39,832 nucleotides of DNA from an uncultured Lachnospiraceae bacterium (GTDB taxonomy: Bacteria; Bacillota; Clostridia; Lachnospirales; Lachnospiraceae), in NCBI GenBank assembly GCA_949948715.1, contig CATLGW010000023.1, positions 1-39,832 on the forward strand. The letters are read 5' to 3'. Under the pieces are notes generated by a model. The model saw only the letters and a program-made list of their open reading frames with translations, made no database searches and was not told the origin of the DNA. Of this stretch, positions 23,872 to 34,300 are shown piece by piece (the stretch's first letter is position 1; every line of letters starts with the position of its first letter). A program made the translations under genes and the position numbers.

Positions 23872-24810
23872 TTATTGTATCAGGTATACAAAATATCCCC
23901 CATAGCAAAGCAGCATAACCGCCCCTGCCGCTCTGCCCAGCCTTCTTTTCGGCAACACGAAGACAAGCAGGAGGAGCATCGCCCCCACAGCCGCCAGACT
24001 GTCCGCAAAAAAACCTGAACTGTAGGCCACCGGGGTAATCAGGGCCGTGGTTCCCACCACAAACAGAATGTTAAAGATATTGCTGCCCACAATATTTCCC
24101 ACGGCAATGTCCGCCTTTCCCTTCAGAGCCGCCGTGACGCTGGTCACCAGCTCCGGCAGGGAGGTGCCGAAGGCCACGATGGTCAGGCCGATCAGCCGCT
24201 CGCTCATGCCGAATATCTTCGCCAGAGCAGTGGCCGCATCCACCGTGACGTCGCTTCCCCATACGATCAGCACCGCCCCCGCGGCAATCATCAGCAGCAT
24301 TTTCCACACGGACTCGTCCTTCCCGGCCTTGGCCGTCTCCTCCGTATCTCCGCCGTGCTTTGCGCTCCACAGAAGGTACAGCAGATAGATCACCATGCCC
24401 CCCCACAGAACCACGCCCTCCGCCCGGCTGACGGAATTGTCGCAGAGCCCCTGAACCGCCAACAGCCCTGTCACCAGTATGGTAAAGGGAATCTCATAGC
24501 ACACGGTGGAACGCTGCACCGGAATGGCGCGGATCACGGCGGTAAGCCCCAGAATCACAAGGACATTCATTATGTTGCTGCCCAGCACATTTCCTATGGT
24601 GATATCGGCGCTGCCCTTAAATGCCGCCGATATGCTCACCGCCGCCTCCGGCAGAGAAGTTCCCATGGCCACAATGGTCAGACCGATGACAAGCTGTGGA
24701 ATCCCGAAACGGTCCGCCACCTTGGAAGCCCCCTCCACAAACCAGTCAGCCCCCTTGATCAGCATAATAAAACCCAATACCAACAAAAACAATTGTAATA
24801 CGATTTGCAT
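23872..24810 (-). CDS. CaCA-family cation antiporter (YrbG type)
   Basis: The 312-aa protein has ten predicted membrane helices and both alpha repeats of the Ca/cation antiporter superfamily: GLTIVAMGTSLPEAAVS with GNVLGSNIMN in the first half and GLTIVAFGTSLPELVTS with GNIVGSNIFN in the second. The conserved Glu of each repeat coordinates the ion. Members exchange calcium or other divalent ions for sodium or protons. The probable Mn riboswitch upstream suggests manganese export here, which is inference. GAGGCGGAA precedes the ATG at 24810. Confidence 0.93.
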   Translation of the reverse strand: MQIVLQLFLLVLGFIMLIKGADWFVEGASKVADRFGIPQLVIGLTIVAMGTSLPEAAVSISAAFKGSADITIGNVLGSNIMNVLVILGLTAVIRAIPVQRSTVCYEIPFTILVTGLLAVQGLCDNSVSRAEGVVLWGGMVIYLLYLLWSAKHGGDTEETAKAGKDESVWKMLLMIAAGAVLIVWGSDVTVDAATALAKIFGMSERLIGLTIVAFGTSLPELVTSVTAALKGKADIAVGNIVGSNIFNILFVVGTTALITPVAYSSGFFADSLAAVGAMLLLLVFVLPKRRLGRAAGAVMLLCYGGYFVYLIQ

Positions 24811-24854
24811 TTCCGCCTCCGCTTCATTTAAACTCTTCGCCTCCCTGGGACTAT

Positions 24855-24890
24855 AAAAAAGACTTTCAGCACATCGGTGCTAAAAGTCTT
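24855..24890 (-). terminator. Riboswitch expression-platform terminator
   Basis: On the minus strand AAGACTTTTAGCAC pairs with GTGCTGAAAGTCTT and is followed by TTTTAT, a strong intrinsic terminator 45 bp before the antiporter start. Its 5' arm shares CTTTTAGC with aptamer stem P1, so the two structures exclude each other. Confidence 0.85.
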
Positions 24891-24984
24891 GTTCTCTCAT
24901 CGTCTCATGAAAGCGCACAACCACGGCGTCTCTAAAGGTCTGCCGGGGTATGTTGATTGTACGTAACAACTACTCCCTTTTAAC
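24879..24984 (-). ncRNA. Probable yybP-ykoY manganese riboswitch
   Basis: The 106-nt leader on the minus strand begins with GTTAAAAG, which pairs along its whole length with CTTTTAGC at the far end (P1). Just inside P1 lies AAGGGAGTAGT, resembling the conserved yybP-ykoY 5' loop, and near the 3' end a stem CTTTCAT/ATGAGAG closes the loop GAGACG, giving the family's CATGAGAC signature. Ligand binding should hold P1 and block the terminator, turning the gene on. This class senses Mn(II) and commonly controls cation exporters, which fits the CaCA gene. A covariance-model search would settle it. Confidence 0.75.
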
Positions 24985-24992
24985 TTGTCCTC

Positions 24993-25021
24993 AACTTAAC
25001 ACATTTCAGCAAATATGTCAA
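24993..25021 (-). promoter_or_regulatory. Sigma-A promoter for the riboswitch and antiporter
   Basis: On the minus strand TTGACA (25021-25016), 17 bases and TAAGTT (24998-24993) would start transcription at about 24986, right at the first base of aptamer stem P1. Confidence 0.75.
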
Positions 25022-25067
25022 GCTCCTGTAAAAGAAAATTCCCCGGCAGCCTGTGTACCAAACAGGA

Positions 25068-25763
25068 TTACTCGTCGAATCCCATCATAATGTCATCTAC
25101 CTCATCCCAGTCCGTGTCGCTGATAATACCGTCATTCCCGTTGTAATCCACCTTGTAGAGCTTGGTGATAGCGGTGGAAACAGGCTGTGCAGCCTCAGCG
25201 TACTGCTCGGCAATCTTCACGATATCCTCCGTGTACTGCTTCTCCAGGCTGTTCAGACGCTCCTCCGAATCCGTAGCTCCGCTCTGGGCAGCCTCCTGAA
25301 CCTTGGTCCACTCATCGTTAAAGGTGGTAACCGCTGTGTTGTAGTCATCGGAAATCAGATCCAGGAAATCCGTGGGGTACAATGCCAGCTCCACCTGTCC
25401 CATTCCGGTCTGCTTGTCAACGGTAATCTCAGAGATTTCCCACTTAACCTTCCCCATCACGGTCTTGCCCACATTGGTCAGTCTCTCGATCACATCCTCG
25501 GTCTGGCACTCCTCGGCGATCTCGCAGAGGTTCATCATATAGTAGGCAAAGTATGTAACCTCGGAATCGTACAGCTCTTTGCCGCTGTCCTCGGAAGCGT
25601 ACTCGGCGTAATTGTCAACCTTTCCGTAATAGCTTGCCTCCATAGCAGCATTGACAAAGCCCGCGCTCTTGTCCTGAATCGTGTTGCCCCCGGTGGGCAG
25701 TGCGCATGCCGTAAACTGCAGACACACAATGGCGCTCAACATCAGTGTCAATAATTTCTTCAT
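25068..25763 (-). CDS. Putative lipoprotein, DUF5105-like
   Basis: The 231-aa protein starts with a basic, hydrophobic signal (MKKLLTLMLSAIVCLQ) and a lipobox FTAC, so Cys20 should be lipidated and the protein held on the outer face of the membrane. The mature part is acidic and helical, with pairs of short amphipathic segments, resembling DUF5105-type lipoproteins of Firmicutes; I am not certain of the family. AGGAGG at 25773-25778 sets the ATG at 25763; the open frame further upstream crosses a tRNA gene. No neighbour suggests a role. Confidence 0.75.
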   Translation of the reverse strand: MKKLLTLMLSAIVCLQFTACALPTGGNTIQDKSAGFVNAAMEASYYGKVDNYAEYASEDSGKELYDSEVTYFAYYMMNLCEIAEECQTEDVIERLTNVGKTVMGKVKWEISEITVDKQTGMGQVELALYPTDFLDLISDDYNTAVTTFNDEWTKVQEAAQSGATDSEERLNSLEKQYTEDIVKIAEQYAEAAQPVSTAITKLYKVDYNGNDGIISDTDWDEVDDIMMGFDE

Positions 25764-25860
25764 TTTCTTCTTCCTCCTGCATTTACATAGAAATAATGAC
25801 TTAATAAGTTGAATGTAACTGTCACCTGGCGAACCTCCCTGAAGGGAACCGCTCCGCCAC

Positions 25861-25942
25861 TGCGGATAGTGGGACTTGAACCCATACATCTCTCGATACA
25901 GGAACCTAAATCCTGCGCGTCTGCCAATTCCGCCATATCCGC
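25861..25942 (-). tRNA. tRNA-Leu(TAG)
   Basis: The minus strand folds as a tRNA: acceptor GCGGATA/TATCCGC, D-arm with GGCAGACGC, anticodon stem CAGGA/TCCTG with loop TTTAGGT (anticodon TAG), a long variable arm as expected for Leu, and TTCAAGT in the T-loop. One A-C mismatch closes the T-stem. CCA is not encoded. Confidence 0.93.
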
Positions 25943-26018
25943 CCGCCTCTCCACCGTCGTCTCCGCGCTTCCCACAGACACGGAAAGCACGGAAAACGAG
26001 AAGAATGCACTGTGTTTA

Positions 26019-26048
26019 ATTATATCCCTTTGCCCCCTGTTTTGTCAA
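26019..26048 (-). promoter_or_regulatory. Sigma-A promoter for tRNA-Leu
   Basis: On the minus strand TTGACA (26048-26043), an 18-base spacer and TATAAT (26024-26019) are both perfect hexamers. They lie about 77 bp before the mature tRNA. No terminator for the GH35 gene is visible in this gap. Confidence 0.75.
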
Positions 26049-26070
26049 TAGGGGAGCCGAAAACAAAGAC

Positions 26071-28149
26071 TCACAGCGAGACCCGCTCCGGGAACTCCCT
26101 GTAAAAATCCTCCCGCAGCTCGGACACTGCCAGATAGCATTCCTTTCCCCACAAAAGTCGGGCCGGAATCCTCCAGGGCTTTCCGTAATAATAATCGTCG
26201 GCAATCAGTTTGCCGTCGCCGTAGATCTGGGCCACATCCCCCGTGTAGGCAATCTGCACAAATCCCTCCGGCCCGCTGACTGCCAGTCTGCTCCAGCACA
26301 CTCTCCGCTCACCGCCTATATGAAGCTCCTTCTCATACGGCGAGTAAAGGGGCTGTTCCTCCAGGGGCGTCAGAGTCAAAACCGCCGGCAGAGTCTCACA
26401 ACCTCCCCGGAAGCATTCAAATCCGCTTCCCGTCCACTTCCGGTAAGCAAACACGCCTCCCGCCACAGCCAAAATCTCCCCGTCTCTCTCATAGAGGTCG
26501 CAGTCCTCCCCCACATAGAGCTCTCCGCCCAATCTGCGGGCATATCTGGCCTGATCCCAGGACAGTGTCACCACCCGGAGCTTCCCCACCTTGAAAGCGG
26601 AATCAAAGCCCGCCACAGGGGCAGCCTCCTCTCCCTCCGCGAAACGGTAGACGGCATTCACTCCGGGAATTTGGGCAAAAAACACCGTATCACCACATCT
26701 GCAGAGAGGCTGGGCCGTGGCCCACGCCAGCTCTTCCTCCCCCAGGCGGATGCCAAAGGGCATATAGAAAGCCACATCCCCCCTCACAGAGATAGCCGGA
26801 AACCGCACGCTGCCCGTGTCAATGACCACATCCTCCCGATCCTCAATGCGCCCCAATCTCTGATAGTGATTTACAAACACAAATCCGCTGCGGCCGTCTG
26901 TGCGCATACAGTAGCGCAGAGAACGCTCATCCCCAGGCAAAACTCTCTCCACGCTGTTCACCGCCTCCATGGGGGCCAGGATTTCCCCGAAATCCTGCGC
27001 AAACAGATGCAGGAGATTCAAGAGCCGATACTGCTCTCTGACCTCGCCGTACTCGGACAGAGGGGCCTGAAAGTCGTAAGACAGGATGGGGTAATCGTTG
27101 GGATACCCGGTTTCTCTGGTCTCATTGAAGGTGGACAACTTTCCCAGGGGATTGGTCCCGCCGTGATACATATAGTAGCCGATCAGATTGTTCCCCACGC
27201 CCAGCTTTACCAAAGACAGCACATAGGCATCCATTCCCGTCACAATGGGTCTGCGGTGGTGGGTGGGCTCCAGACCCGGACCCAGCTCACAGGTTGCGAA
27301 GGGATACTCCTCATAGGGCAGACGCCAGCCGTCCTCATCCACCGCCTTGATCAGATCTGCCCCCACAGCAGCATCGTTGCGCTTCTTTTCAAACACATAA
27401 TGCTCCGACAGAGGAAGTATGTCCTGATGCTCCGCCCAGGGAGCGTCGGGATAGGCACTGAAAACAGGTAGCACCTCCTTCAGTGGAATCTTGGCCCCAT
27501 AGCTGCTGTTCCAACCCGTCACCGTGTACAGAGGTACGTCGTATCCGATTTCCTGGGCCAGCCTCTTAAGCCGCAGCAGATGCTCCGCTCTGTCCGTCAG
27601 CTCATTCTCCAGTTGAACCGCAATGATATTACCCCCGTCCCTGTAAAAAAGCCCCTTCACCTGTTCGTAGATTTTCTCAAACCAAATCCTCACAAACGCC
27701 AGATAACCGGGATTATTGTCCCGAAGCTCAAATTCCTTGCGAAGCAGCCAATCCGGGAACCCCCCGTTCCTGCACTCCCCATGGGCCCAGGGCCCAATCC
27801 GCAGCACCATATCCAGCCCCGCCTTGGCAGTCAGCTCCACGAAGGCGCGGATATCCCTGTCTTTCGTAAAATCAAACTCTCCTTCCGTCTCCTCATGGTG
27901 CAACCAAAACAGATAGCTGGCCACAGTGGTGATTCCCCCCGCTTTCATCTTGCAGAGCTCATCATACCATTTTTCCCTCGGACAGCGGGAGAAATGAAAC
28001 TCTCCCATCACACCGATCCATGGTTTGCCGTCGCGCTCCAGATACAGACTCGTGACGTCAATCCTTCCTCCCTGGGGATTGCCTCCTCCCAGCCGTAAAT
28101 GCCCTCTCTTAACCGGGGTCGGTTCATATTCCTCAAACTGATATACCAT
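26071..28149 (-). CDS. GH35 beta-galactosidase
   Basis: The 692-aa protein has an N-terminal GH35 TIM barrel. Motifs are GEFHFSRCPREKWYDEL, RIGPWAHGECRNGGFPDWLL, VQLENEL (acid/base Glu) and FATCELGPGLEPT (probable nucleophile Glu), followed by beta-rich C-terminal domains. GH35 enzymes release beta-linked galactose from oligosaccharides and glycans. There is no signal peptide, so it acts in the cytosol. ATG at 28149 (MVYQFEEYEPTPV) is chosen because GGAGGGAG lies six bases upstream; the ATG at 28188 lacks a binding site. A good promoter is just upstream. No transporter or regulator for its substrate is adjacent. Confidence 0.92.
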   Translation of the reverse strand: MVYQFEEYEPTPVKRGHLRLGGGNPQGGRIDVTSLYLERDGKPWIGVMGEFHFSRCPREKWYDELCKMKAGGITTVASYLFWLHHEETEGEFDFTKDRDIRAFVELTAKAGLDMVLRIGPWAHGECRNGGFPDWLLRKEFELRDNNPGYLAFVRIWFEKIYEQVKGLFYRDGGNIIAVQLENELTDRAEHLLRLKRLAQEIGYDVPLYTVTGWNSSYGAKIPLKEVLPVFSAYPDAPWAEHQDILPLSEHYVFEKKRNDAAVGADLIKAVDEDGWRLPYEEYPFATCELGPGLEPTHHRRPIVTGMDAYVLSLVKLGVGNNLIGYYMYHGGTNPLGKLSTFNETRETGYPNDYPILSYDFQAPLSEYGEVREQYRLLNLLHLFAQDFGEILAPMEAVNSVERVLPGDERSLRYCMRTDGRSGFVFVNHYQRLGRIEDREDVVIDTGSVRFPAISVRGDVAFYMPFGIRLGEEELAWATAQPLCRCGDTVFFAQIPGVNAVYRFAEGEEAAPVAGFDSAFKVGKLRVVTLSWDQARYARRLGGELYVGEDCDLYERDGEILAVAGGVFAYRKWTGSGFECFRGGCETLPAVLTLTPLEEQPLYSPYEKELHIGGERRVCWSRLAVSGPEGFVQIAYTGDVAQIYGDGKLIADDYYYGKPWRIPARLLWGKECYLAVSELREDFYREFPERVSL

Positions 28150-28201
28150 TCTGCTCCCTCCAACGACATACATTCCGTCTCTATCCATAATTGTAATTAT
28201 T

Positions 28202-28231
28202 AGTATACCCAGCGGTTCGCCGTACTGTCAA
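28202..28231 (-). promoter_or_regulatory. Sigma-A promoter for the GH35 gene
   Basis: On the minus strand TTGACA (28231-28226), an 18-base spacer and TATACT (28207-28202) lie about 50 bp before the GH35 start. Confidence 0.72.
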
Positions 28232-28254
28232 GGCTAATAAAAATTATGCTCCGA

Positions 28255-28293
28255 CAAAAAACACCGGGCGGCACAGGGCCACCCGATGTTTTT
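28255..28293 (-). terminator. Terminator after the giant surface-protein gene
   Basis: ACACCGGGCGGC (28261-28272) pairs with GGCCACCCGATGT, allowing G-U pairs. The hairpin is flanked by A-rich and T-rich tracts on both sides, so it may work in both directions. It isolates the GH35 gene from the surface-protein gene. Confidence 0.8.
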
Positions 28294-28366
28294 CGACCTT
28301 ATTCTTTTAGTCGTTCATTCATTGCAAAGTTCTCTATGATTCTAAATGTTTCAAAAGCTTATCCCT

Positions 28367-31300
28367 TTATTCCGGCTTTCTGCGGTTTCTTCTCACAACG
28401 ATTGTGCCCATACCGGCCACAGCCGCAGCCAAAACAATGAACCAAACCGTACCGTTCATGTAATCGCCAGTCTGAACCGCGGAAGTCACCACATTCTCGC
28501 CTTCCTCCTCGTCGTCATCGGAATCACTGTCCTCTGAAGGCGTTTCGGGATCCGTAGGTCTGGTAGGATCGCTGGGATCCGTAGGCTTTGTGGGATCGCT
28601 GGGATCCGTAGGCCTGCTGGGATCACTGGGATCCGTAGGCTTTGTGGGATCGCTGGGATCCGTAGGCTTTGTGGGATCGCTGGGATCCGTAGGATTGCTG
28701 GGATCGCTGGGATCCGTAGGATTGCTGGGATCCGTAGGATTGCTGGGATCACTGGGATCCGTAGGCTTCTCTCCGGTCTCCGTATCCTTGTACGCAATCG
28801 CGTAGGTGGAGTATTTGCCGGACCTGAATGTCAGGGTTCCTGTCTCCTTGTCATACAAGGCGGGCAGCATCTCGCAAACTCCCTCGTGCTCACGCACAAT
28901 AGTATATTCTCTGGAGATCTTCTCATCCGTATTGATCAGAGACCCGGGGATTTTGATTGTAATCTCCAGCTCGGAAGCCCCCAGATCGGTCAACGGCTTC
29001 TCGGCAACCGTCGCTCCGTTCTTCACCAGCGTCACCTTCAGCGTAATGTCAACATACTGGCCTACCGTGTAGCCCGGAGCGCTCTCCTCAATCTGAGCCT
29101 CCACCTCGGGCGTCACCGAATCGGACATATCCCTGATGGTCAGGGATACCTGACAGTCCGCACCTGTGTTGATCTGTTTAATTTCGTCCGTGGACAAAAT
29201 GCCTTTATTCACATCGGTTAAAATCTTTCTGAGCTCGTCGGCATCGGTAGTCAGCGTAGTCTCGGGAGCCTTCTCGTCCTTATCCACACTGGGGATCACC
29301 TCGCCGGGCTTCATCTTTGCCAGCTCTCCAAAAATATAGTTCCCGATCTGTATTCCCAGGTATTCCTTGTAGTGATTGTGATCCACATACCAGCTCTGCA
29401 CCATCTCAAGAACCGATTTAAATGCAGTGTTATTTGCCGCATTGTACGCGTTCACATCATCCATAGTAAGGGTATTCATCCAATCCTGACCCCACTGGCC
29501 CAGTTCGATGATATTGAGGCCTTCCTCCTCGGCAATCTGTCTCAGCTCGTTGTTTCTCGCGCCGTCGCCGCGGCTGTTAGTAAACTTGCCGGTAGCCTTA
29601 TCAAAGTTCTGGCTTTCCCTGTCACCCACAGGGCCGTCGGGTGTCGCCGTCACAATGACGGGAATTCCGCCTCTCTGAAGGATACCCTCCACATAGTAGT
29701 ACTTCATCAGCGTGTAATAGGAAGCAGGCTCCTTATCCTCGGAGTTGATTCCCATATTCACGGTCACATAATCGCCGGGGCAGACAGACAGCAACACAGC
29801 CTCCACTCTCGCCTGATTATAATAGCTCACAGAGTTGCGGCCCGCCATACCATGGTTCTCAAACCCGCCGAACACTTCGGGAATCGTCACCTTACCGCCC
29901 GTCGCACAGTCTCCCCAGGACATCGCACCGTTTGCCGTATTCCTGGTTGTGGAGTCTCCGATGGCATATACCGTGGGCTTCGCCTGCTTATCCTTCGCCG
30001 GCATCTGAGATATTTCAACGGTCTTTACGGATGCCCCCGCAGGGAAGGTCAGATCCAGCACACCGTCGCAAACCGCCACATTGAAGAACTCTCCCGTCTT
30101 GGCAATTCCGGTCACCGCAGGCACGGACTCAACCACCTCGGAGGTAATCGTCTCCGCAGAGGTATCCACCTTCACCACATAGTTTCCGTTGGGAACCTTC
30201 GCCTTAAACCTGAAAGCCTGCGCTCCCGTCACATTGTCGCCATTCACGGTCAGTCCCTCTGTTCCGCCGAAGCCATAACCCAGCTTGTCGGTATACAGAG
30301 TATCCGTCACCTGAGTGAAGCCATCCGCCGGATCCTGGGAACCAAAGGCAAAGGACATACCGTGAATGTTCACTTTCACTCTCGCAGAGAGCCCTTCCCC
30401 GTTGACAGCCTTCACATACACCACTGCCGGAGAAGCTCCCGCCTCCACCGTGAGCATACCGTTTTCAAAGGTCACGCCCCGTACGGTGGTCTCGGTCACT
30501 CCGTCTTTTCCCAACAGGGAATAGGTAATCGCACCGCCGTCAATGGCATTGCCGGAACCGTCACGGGTTTCCGCCACAAATCTGGACACAACCGCAGCTT
30601 CTCCCATAAAGGGAATGGTTACGGAGGTGGTGGACTGCTTAAACGCCACCACATTGGAGGATGTGGTCAGTCGGATTTCCTTCTCGGCCCTCTTTCCATC
30701 CTTTGTGGCATACACAGTCACAGTACCGGACGCGCCGGCACTTACCGTCAGCTTCGCTGTCTGAGGTCCGGTAGAGACGATCTCCACATTGGGATACTCC
30801 TCGGCCAGGGACCAGGTCACAGGTCCGGTCATCTTGATGCCTTCAACACTGGTCAAAACTGCGGAAAAATCTACCTTTGCCGCCGCCTCGCCCGTTCCCG
30901 GAACTCTTACCACATCCTCGGCGGATCCCACCGTGAGAGTGGACAGAGTCGGCTTGTATGCCTCAAACTTCTGCAATTGCAAAGGTCCCGGCCATGGCTT
31001 CGTAAAGAAGCAGAAGTACTTCTGGACGCTGTCGCCGTTGGCCATATCAATGTCCTCGATCCGGCCAACCTCAGCTCCCTTATTATCGTAAACCGTCACA
31101 GATGCCTTGTCAATGCTGGGATCCGCGGATACCACATAGCGATACCACTCATTGGCATTGATACCGGGAATGCTCTCTTCACCCATGGTCAGGGCTCCCG
31201 ATGCATAGGTGGCACTCCACTCCGGATTAGGGGCCTTATTGTTCGGCGTATCGGCATACACGCCAAACGCCATACCTGAGGGCAGCTTCGCCGTAAAATC

Positions 31301-34300
31301 AATCACATACTGACTGGTCTGATCCGTCCACTGATACACAGCTATCGTAGAACTGCTGGCATCCTTGCTGGCTGCAAACTCCAGGTACTTGACTCCCTCT
31401 GCGTCCTTCCCCAGTGTCAGGGTTCTCGTATTGTTGGAGCCATAGATACTCCAGTTATTCAGGACCAGATCCTGATCCTTCACTCCCGTTGCAATACCCT
31501 GATAATTCACCAGAGACTCCGGATATTCGTTCATATCTGCCGGATAACCCGCCGCAGGAGCCAACTGATTGGGATTTGCGGCCGCGGTGCCGATCACCGC
31601 AAAGGGCGTTCTGAGCGTTATGATCTCATCCCCGTAGGAGATCTTCGCCTGGACATAACCTCGGTAATTGGACACACCGTTTCTCACATTGAAGTAGGCC
31701 GTAACTCCGTCAGGAGCCGTTCCCTCGGTTCCCGCGCCCGTTCCCTCCTCCTTGGTGAGGGAAATATAACCGTCCTCGGTGTCCAGTCCGGCCACAGACC
31801 ATTCTACCTTCACCTTGTCGTCCAGATTGCCGCCCAGGCTGCCGTAAGGCTTTACGGTGATGGGCAGATGCACCGGCGCGTTCTCCGCAGGCTGATTGAT
31901 CAGCTTATTCAGCGGTACCGAAAACTCTGCCTTGGCAAGAGTCTCTTCTTCCACCTCGCCGAATACGTCGTCCTCCGTCGCTCCGCGGACCATAACACTG
32001 TCGATCTTTATCACAGGGCTGTATCTTCCCGCCAGCATATAGAGGCCGGCCACATTTCCCTCCCCGTCGTAGGGAGTAATCACCTTATCTGCAATCAAAC
32101 CGGTCTTGTTCCCGTCGATGGTGGTAGAAACCAGCTTCTGCGTCTTATCCACATACAGTACATAGTGGCACCATTCGCCGGAGGGAATCGTCACATTGTT
32201 TTTCCCATAGAGGGTGTATGTGGTGCCGCTGTTCCCTCCATTGACCAGCCTGATCAAATAGCCGCTTTCCGCGCCATTGTTTACATTACCGCCAACATAT
32301 TTGAAATCCGTGCCCTTCACAGCAAGGGTGGTGGCATCCTTGTTTCCGGGCGTTATAGCGGCATCAAATTCCACCACATAGGAATCGACGCTGGAAACAT
32401 CCAGATCAGTGAAATCCATATAGACGCCGCGGCTGTTTGTTCCGCCGTCTCCGGTAAATACCAGATATTTTCCGTCCGTATTGGAATCGTCACTCTTTAT
32501 GGACAGCTTATCCTGAGCATTGGGGCTGATGGCCACATCCTCCGCCTTGGTAACGTCGGTAAATTCCTCGGAATACCAAGGAGTTCCCGCAGCACTCTCC
32601 TCCCACTTTGCAAACAGGGTCATGTCTCCGTTCACCACATCGTTCTCAAAATCCCAAGCTGTAGTACATTCCGCCTCGGTGTACCAGCCTGCAAAGGTAT
32701 ACCCCAGCGCTCTGGGAGGCTTAGGCTCCGTCACCTTTCCGCCCTTGAGCACCGCCGCCGCCTTGACGCTGCTCCCGCGGCCGTTGTTGTCAAAGGTCAC
32801 CTTCGCCACATTCTCTGCAGTCTGTCCGGTTGCGGAACAGCAGATGATATTGTCCTCCAAATCCGTAAACGTATATACATAGTCAGCATCTACGATATTC
32901 TGATACCCGTTCTCATACAGGAAACCAGCCACTAAGGATGCCCACTTGTGAGCCGCGTTGTACTTGGAGTGCAATCTGTCGTCCACATTGTAATCCGCAT
33001 TCAGTATACTGATTACGGATTCCAGACTGGCATCCGCTCCGTAATTCTCCACCAGGAAATCATAGCTCATCTTGGAAAGATCCGCATATGTAGTGCTGGT
33101 AGCCGCAGCCACGTCTGCCATATAGGAAGTCCACTGCACGGATTCCTTGTAGTCGTGCTGGGAAGCATTGGGGGAAATCAAAATCACATCCAGGCCCTTT
33201 GCCTTTGCCTCAGTGACCATGGTCGTCACTGCGGTCTTCATAATTTCTTCCGTATCATAGGTCCTGTCGTTGTAGCCGCTTTCCAGCAGAAGGATGTCTC
33301 CGCTCTGGGCGCTCTCGCGTATCTGAGAAAACGCCGTAGCTTCCAGCCCCTTTGCCGTGATACCGCTGTTTGCAAGATTCACCACATCGACACTGTCATT
33401 GAAGTAATGGGAAATCACCTGGCCCCAGCCCGTCTGAACATTGGTGTTCTCAGGACTTCCTCCGTTATAATAGGTCGCCACCAGGGAATCGCCCAGCACA
33501 TATACCTTCCTCACCCTGTCAACAATCTCCGGCGACTTCACCGCCTCGATCTCGATCTTCATTTCACTTGCGGTATGTCCGCTGGAGTAATCCGCAGTGG
33601 CGATCTTTGCGCTTGCCCCTGTGAGGACAATATCATGCACCGCCATAAAGTTCGGCGTAGAGCCGTGCTGCAGAATATTGTTTACCAGCATCTGATTGTT
33701 CAAATATACGTCGCAGCGCTGGCCGGAGGTATTCTTAACAATGAAATTGTAGGTTCCCTCCGGAAGTCCCAGCTCATAGCCGCCCTTGCCGAGTTCTCCG
33801 GGAGCTCCCGCATTGTAATAGTAGACGGGAGCAATCTCAACCTTGTCCGCACCCGTGGTATCCACGCTGGCAGGCAGGGTCGTCACCGTCGTCTGGTTTA
33901 CCAGTACGCCGTCCTTTGCGGTAGTGATCTGGTATCCCTTGATCTTGCTGCCGGTGATCAGCTCGGCAGGATTGATCGCTGTGGAATTACCCGTTGCATC
34001 CATCACAATATAAGGCTTCGCATCCACAGGGGGCTGGGGATCCACGGAAGACTCCTCCGCCTCGGTAATAAGGATGTCCTTCACCACGGTTGCATTTTGG
34101 CTTCTGTACAGACCATACTGTATAGCCTTCAAGGTTGCCGCTGCCGCCGTAAGAGGTAACGCCTGTGTTGTGGTCGTGCCATCGGAAATGGTGACCGTAT
34201 TCTTATCCTGGTCAATGGTAAAGGTAAGCTCCAGAGAAGATGCCTTGCCATCCGTAACCAAAAGCTTTTCGCCGGCTGCATACGCGCCCTTGTCTCCACT

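Noticed and set aside
28560..28770. CRISPR-like repeat array
   Set aside because: Units are 18-24 bp, contiguous and in frame, and encode a Pro-Thr-Asp-Pro-Ser stalk; there are no unique spacers and no cas genes.
29372..34159. Long plus-strand reading frames of 355-635 codons
   Set aside because: They lie antisense to the giant surface-protein gene, have no ribosome binding sites and show His/Arg-rich translations without domains.
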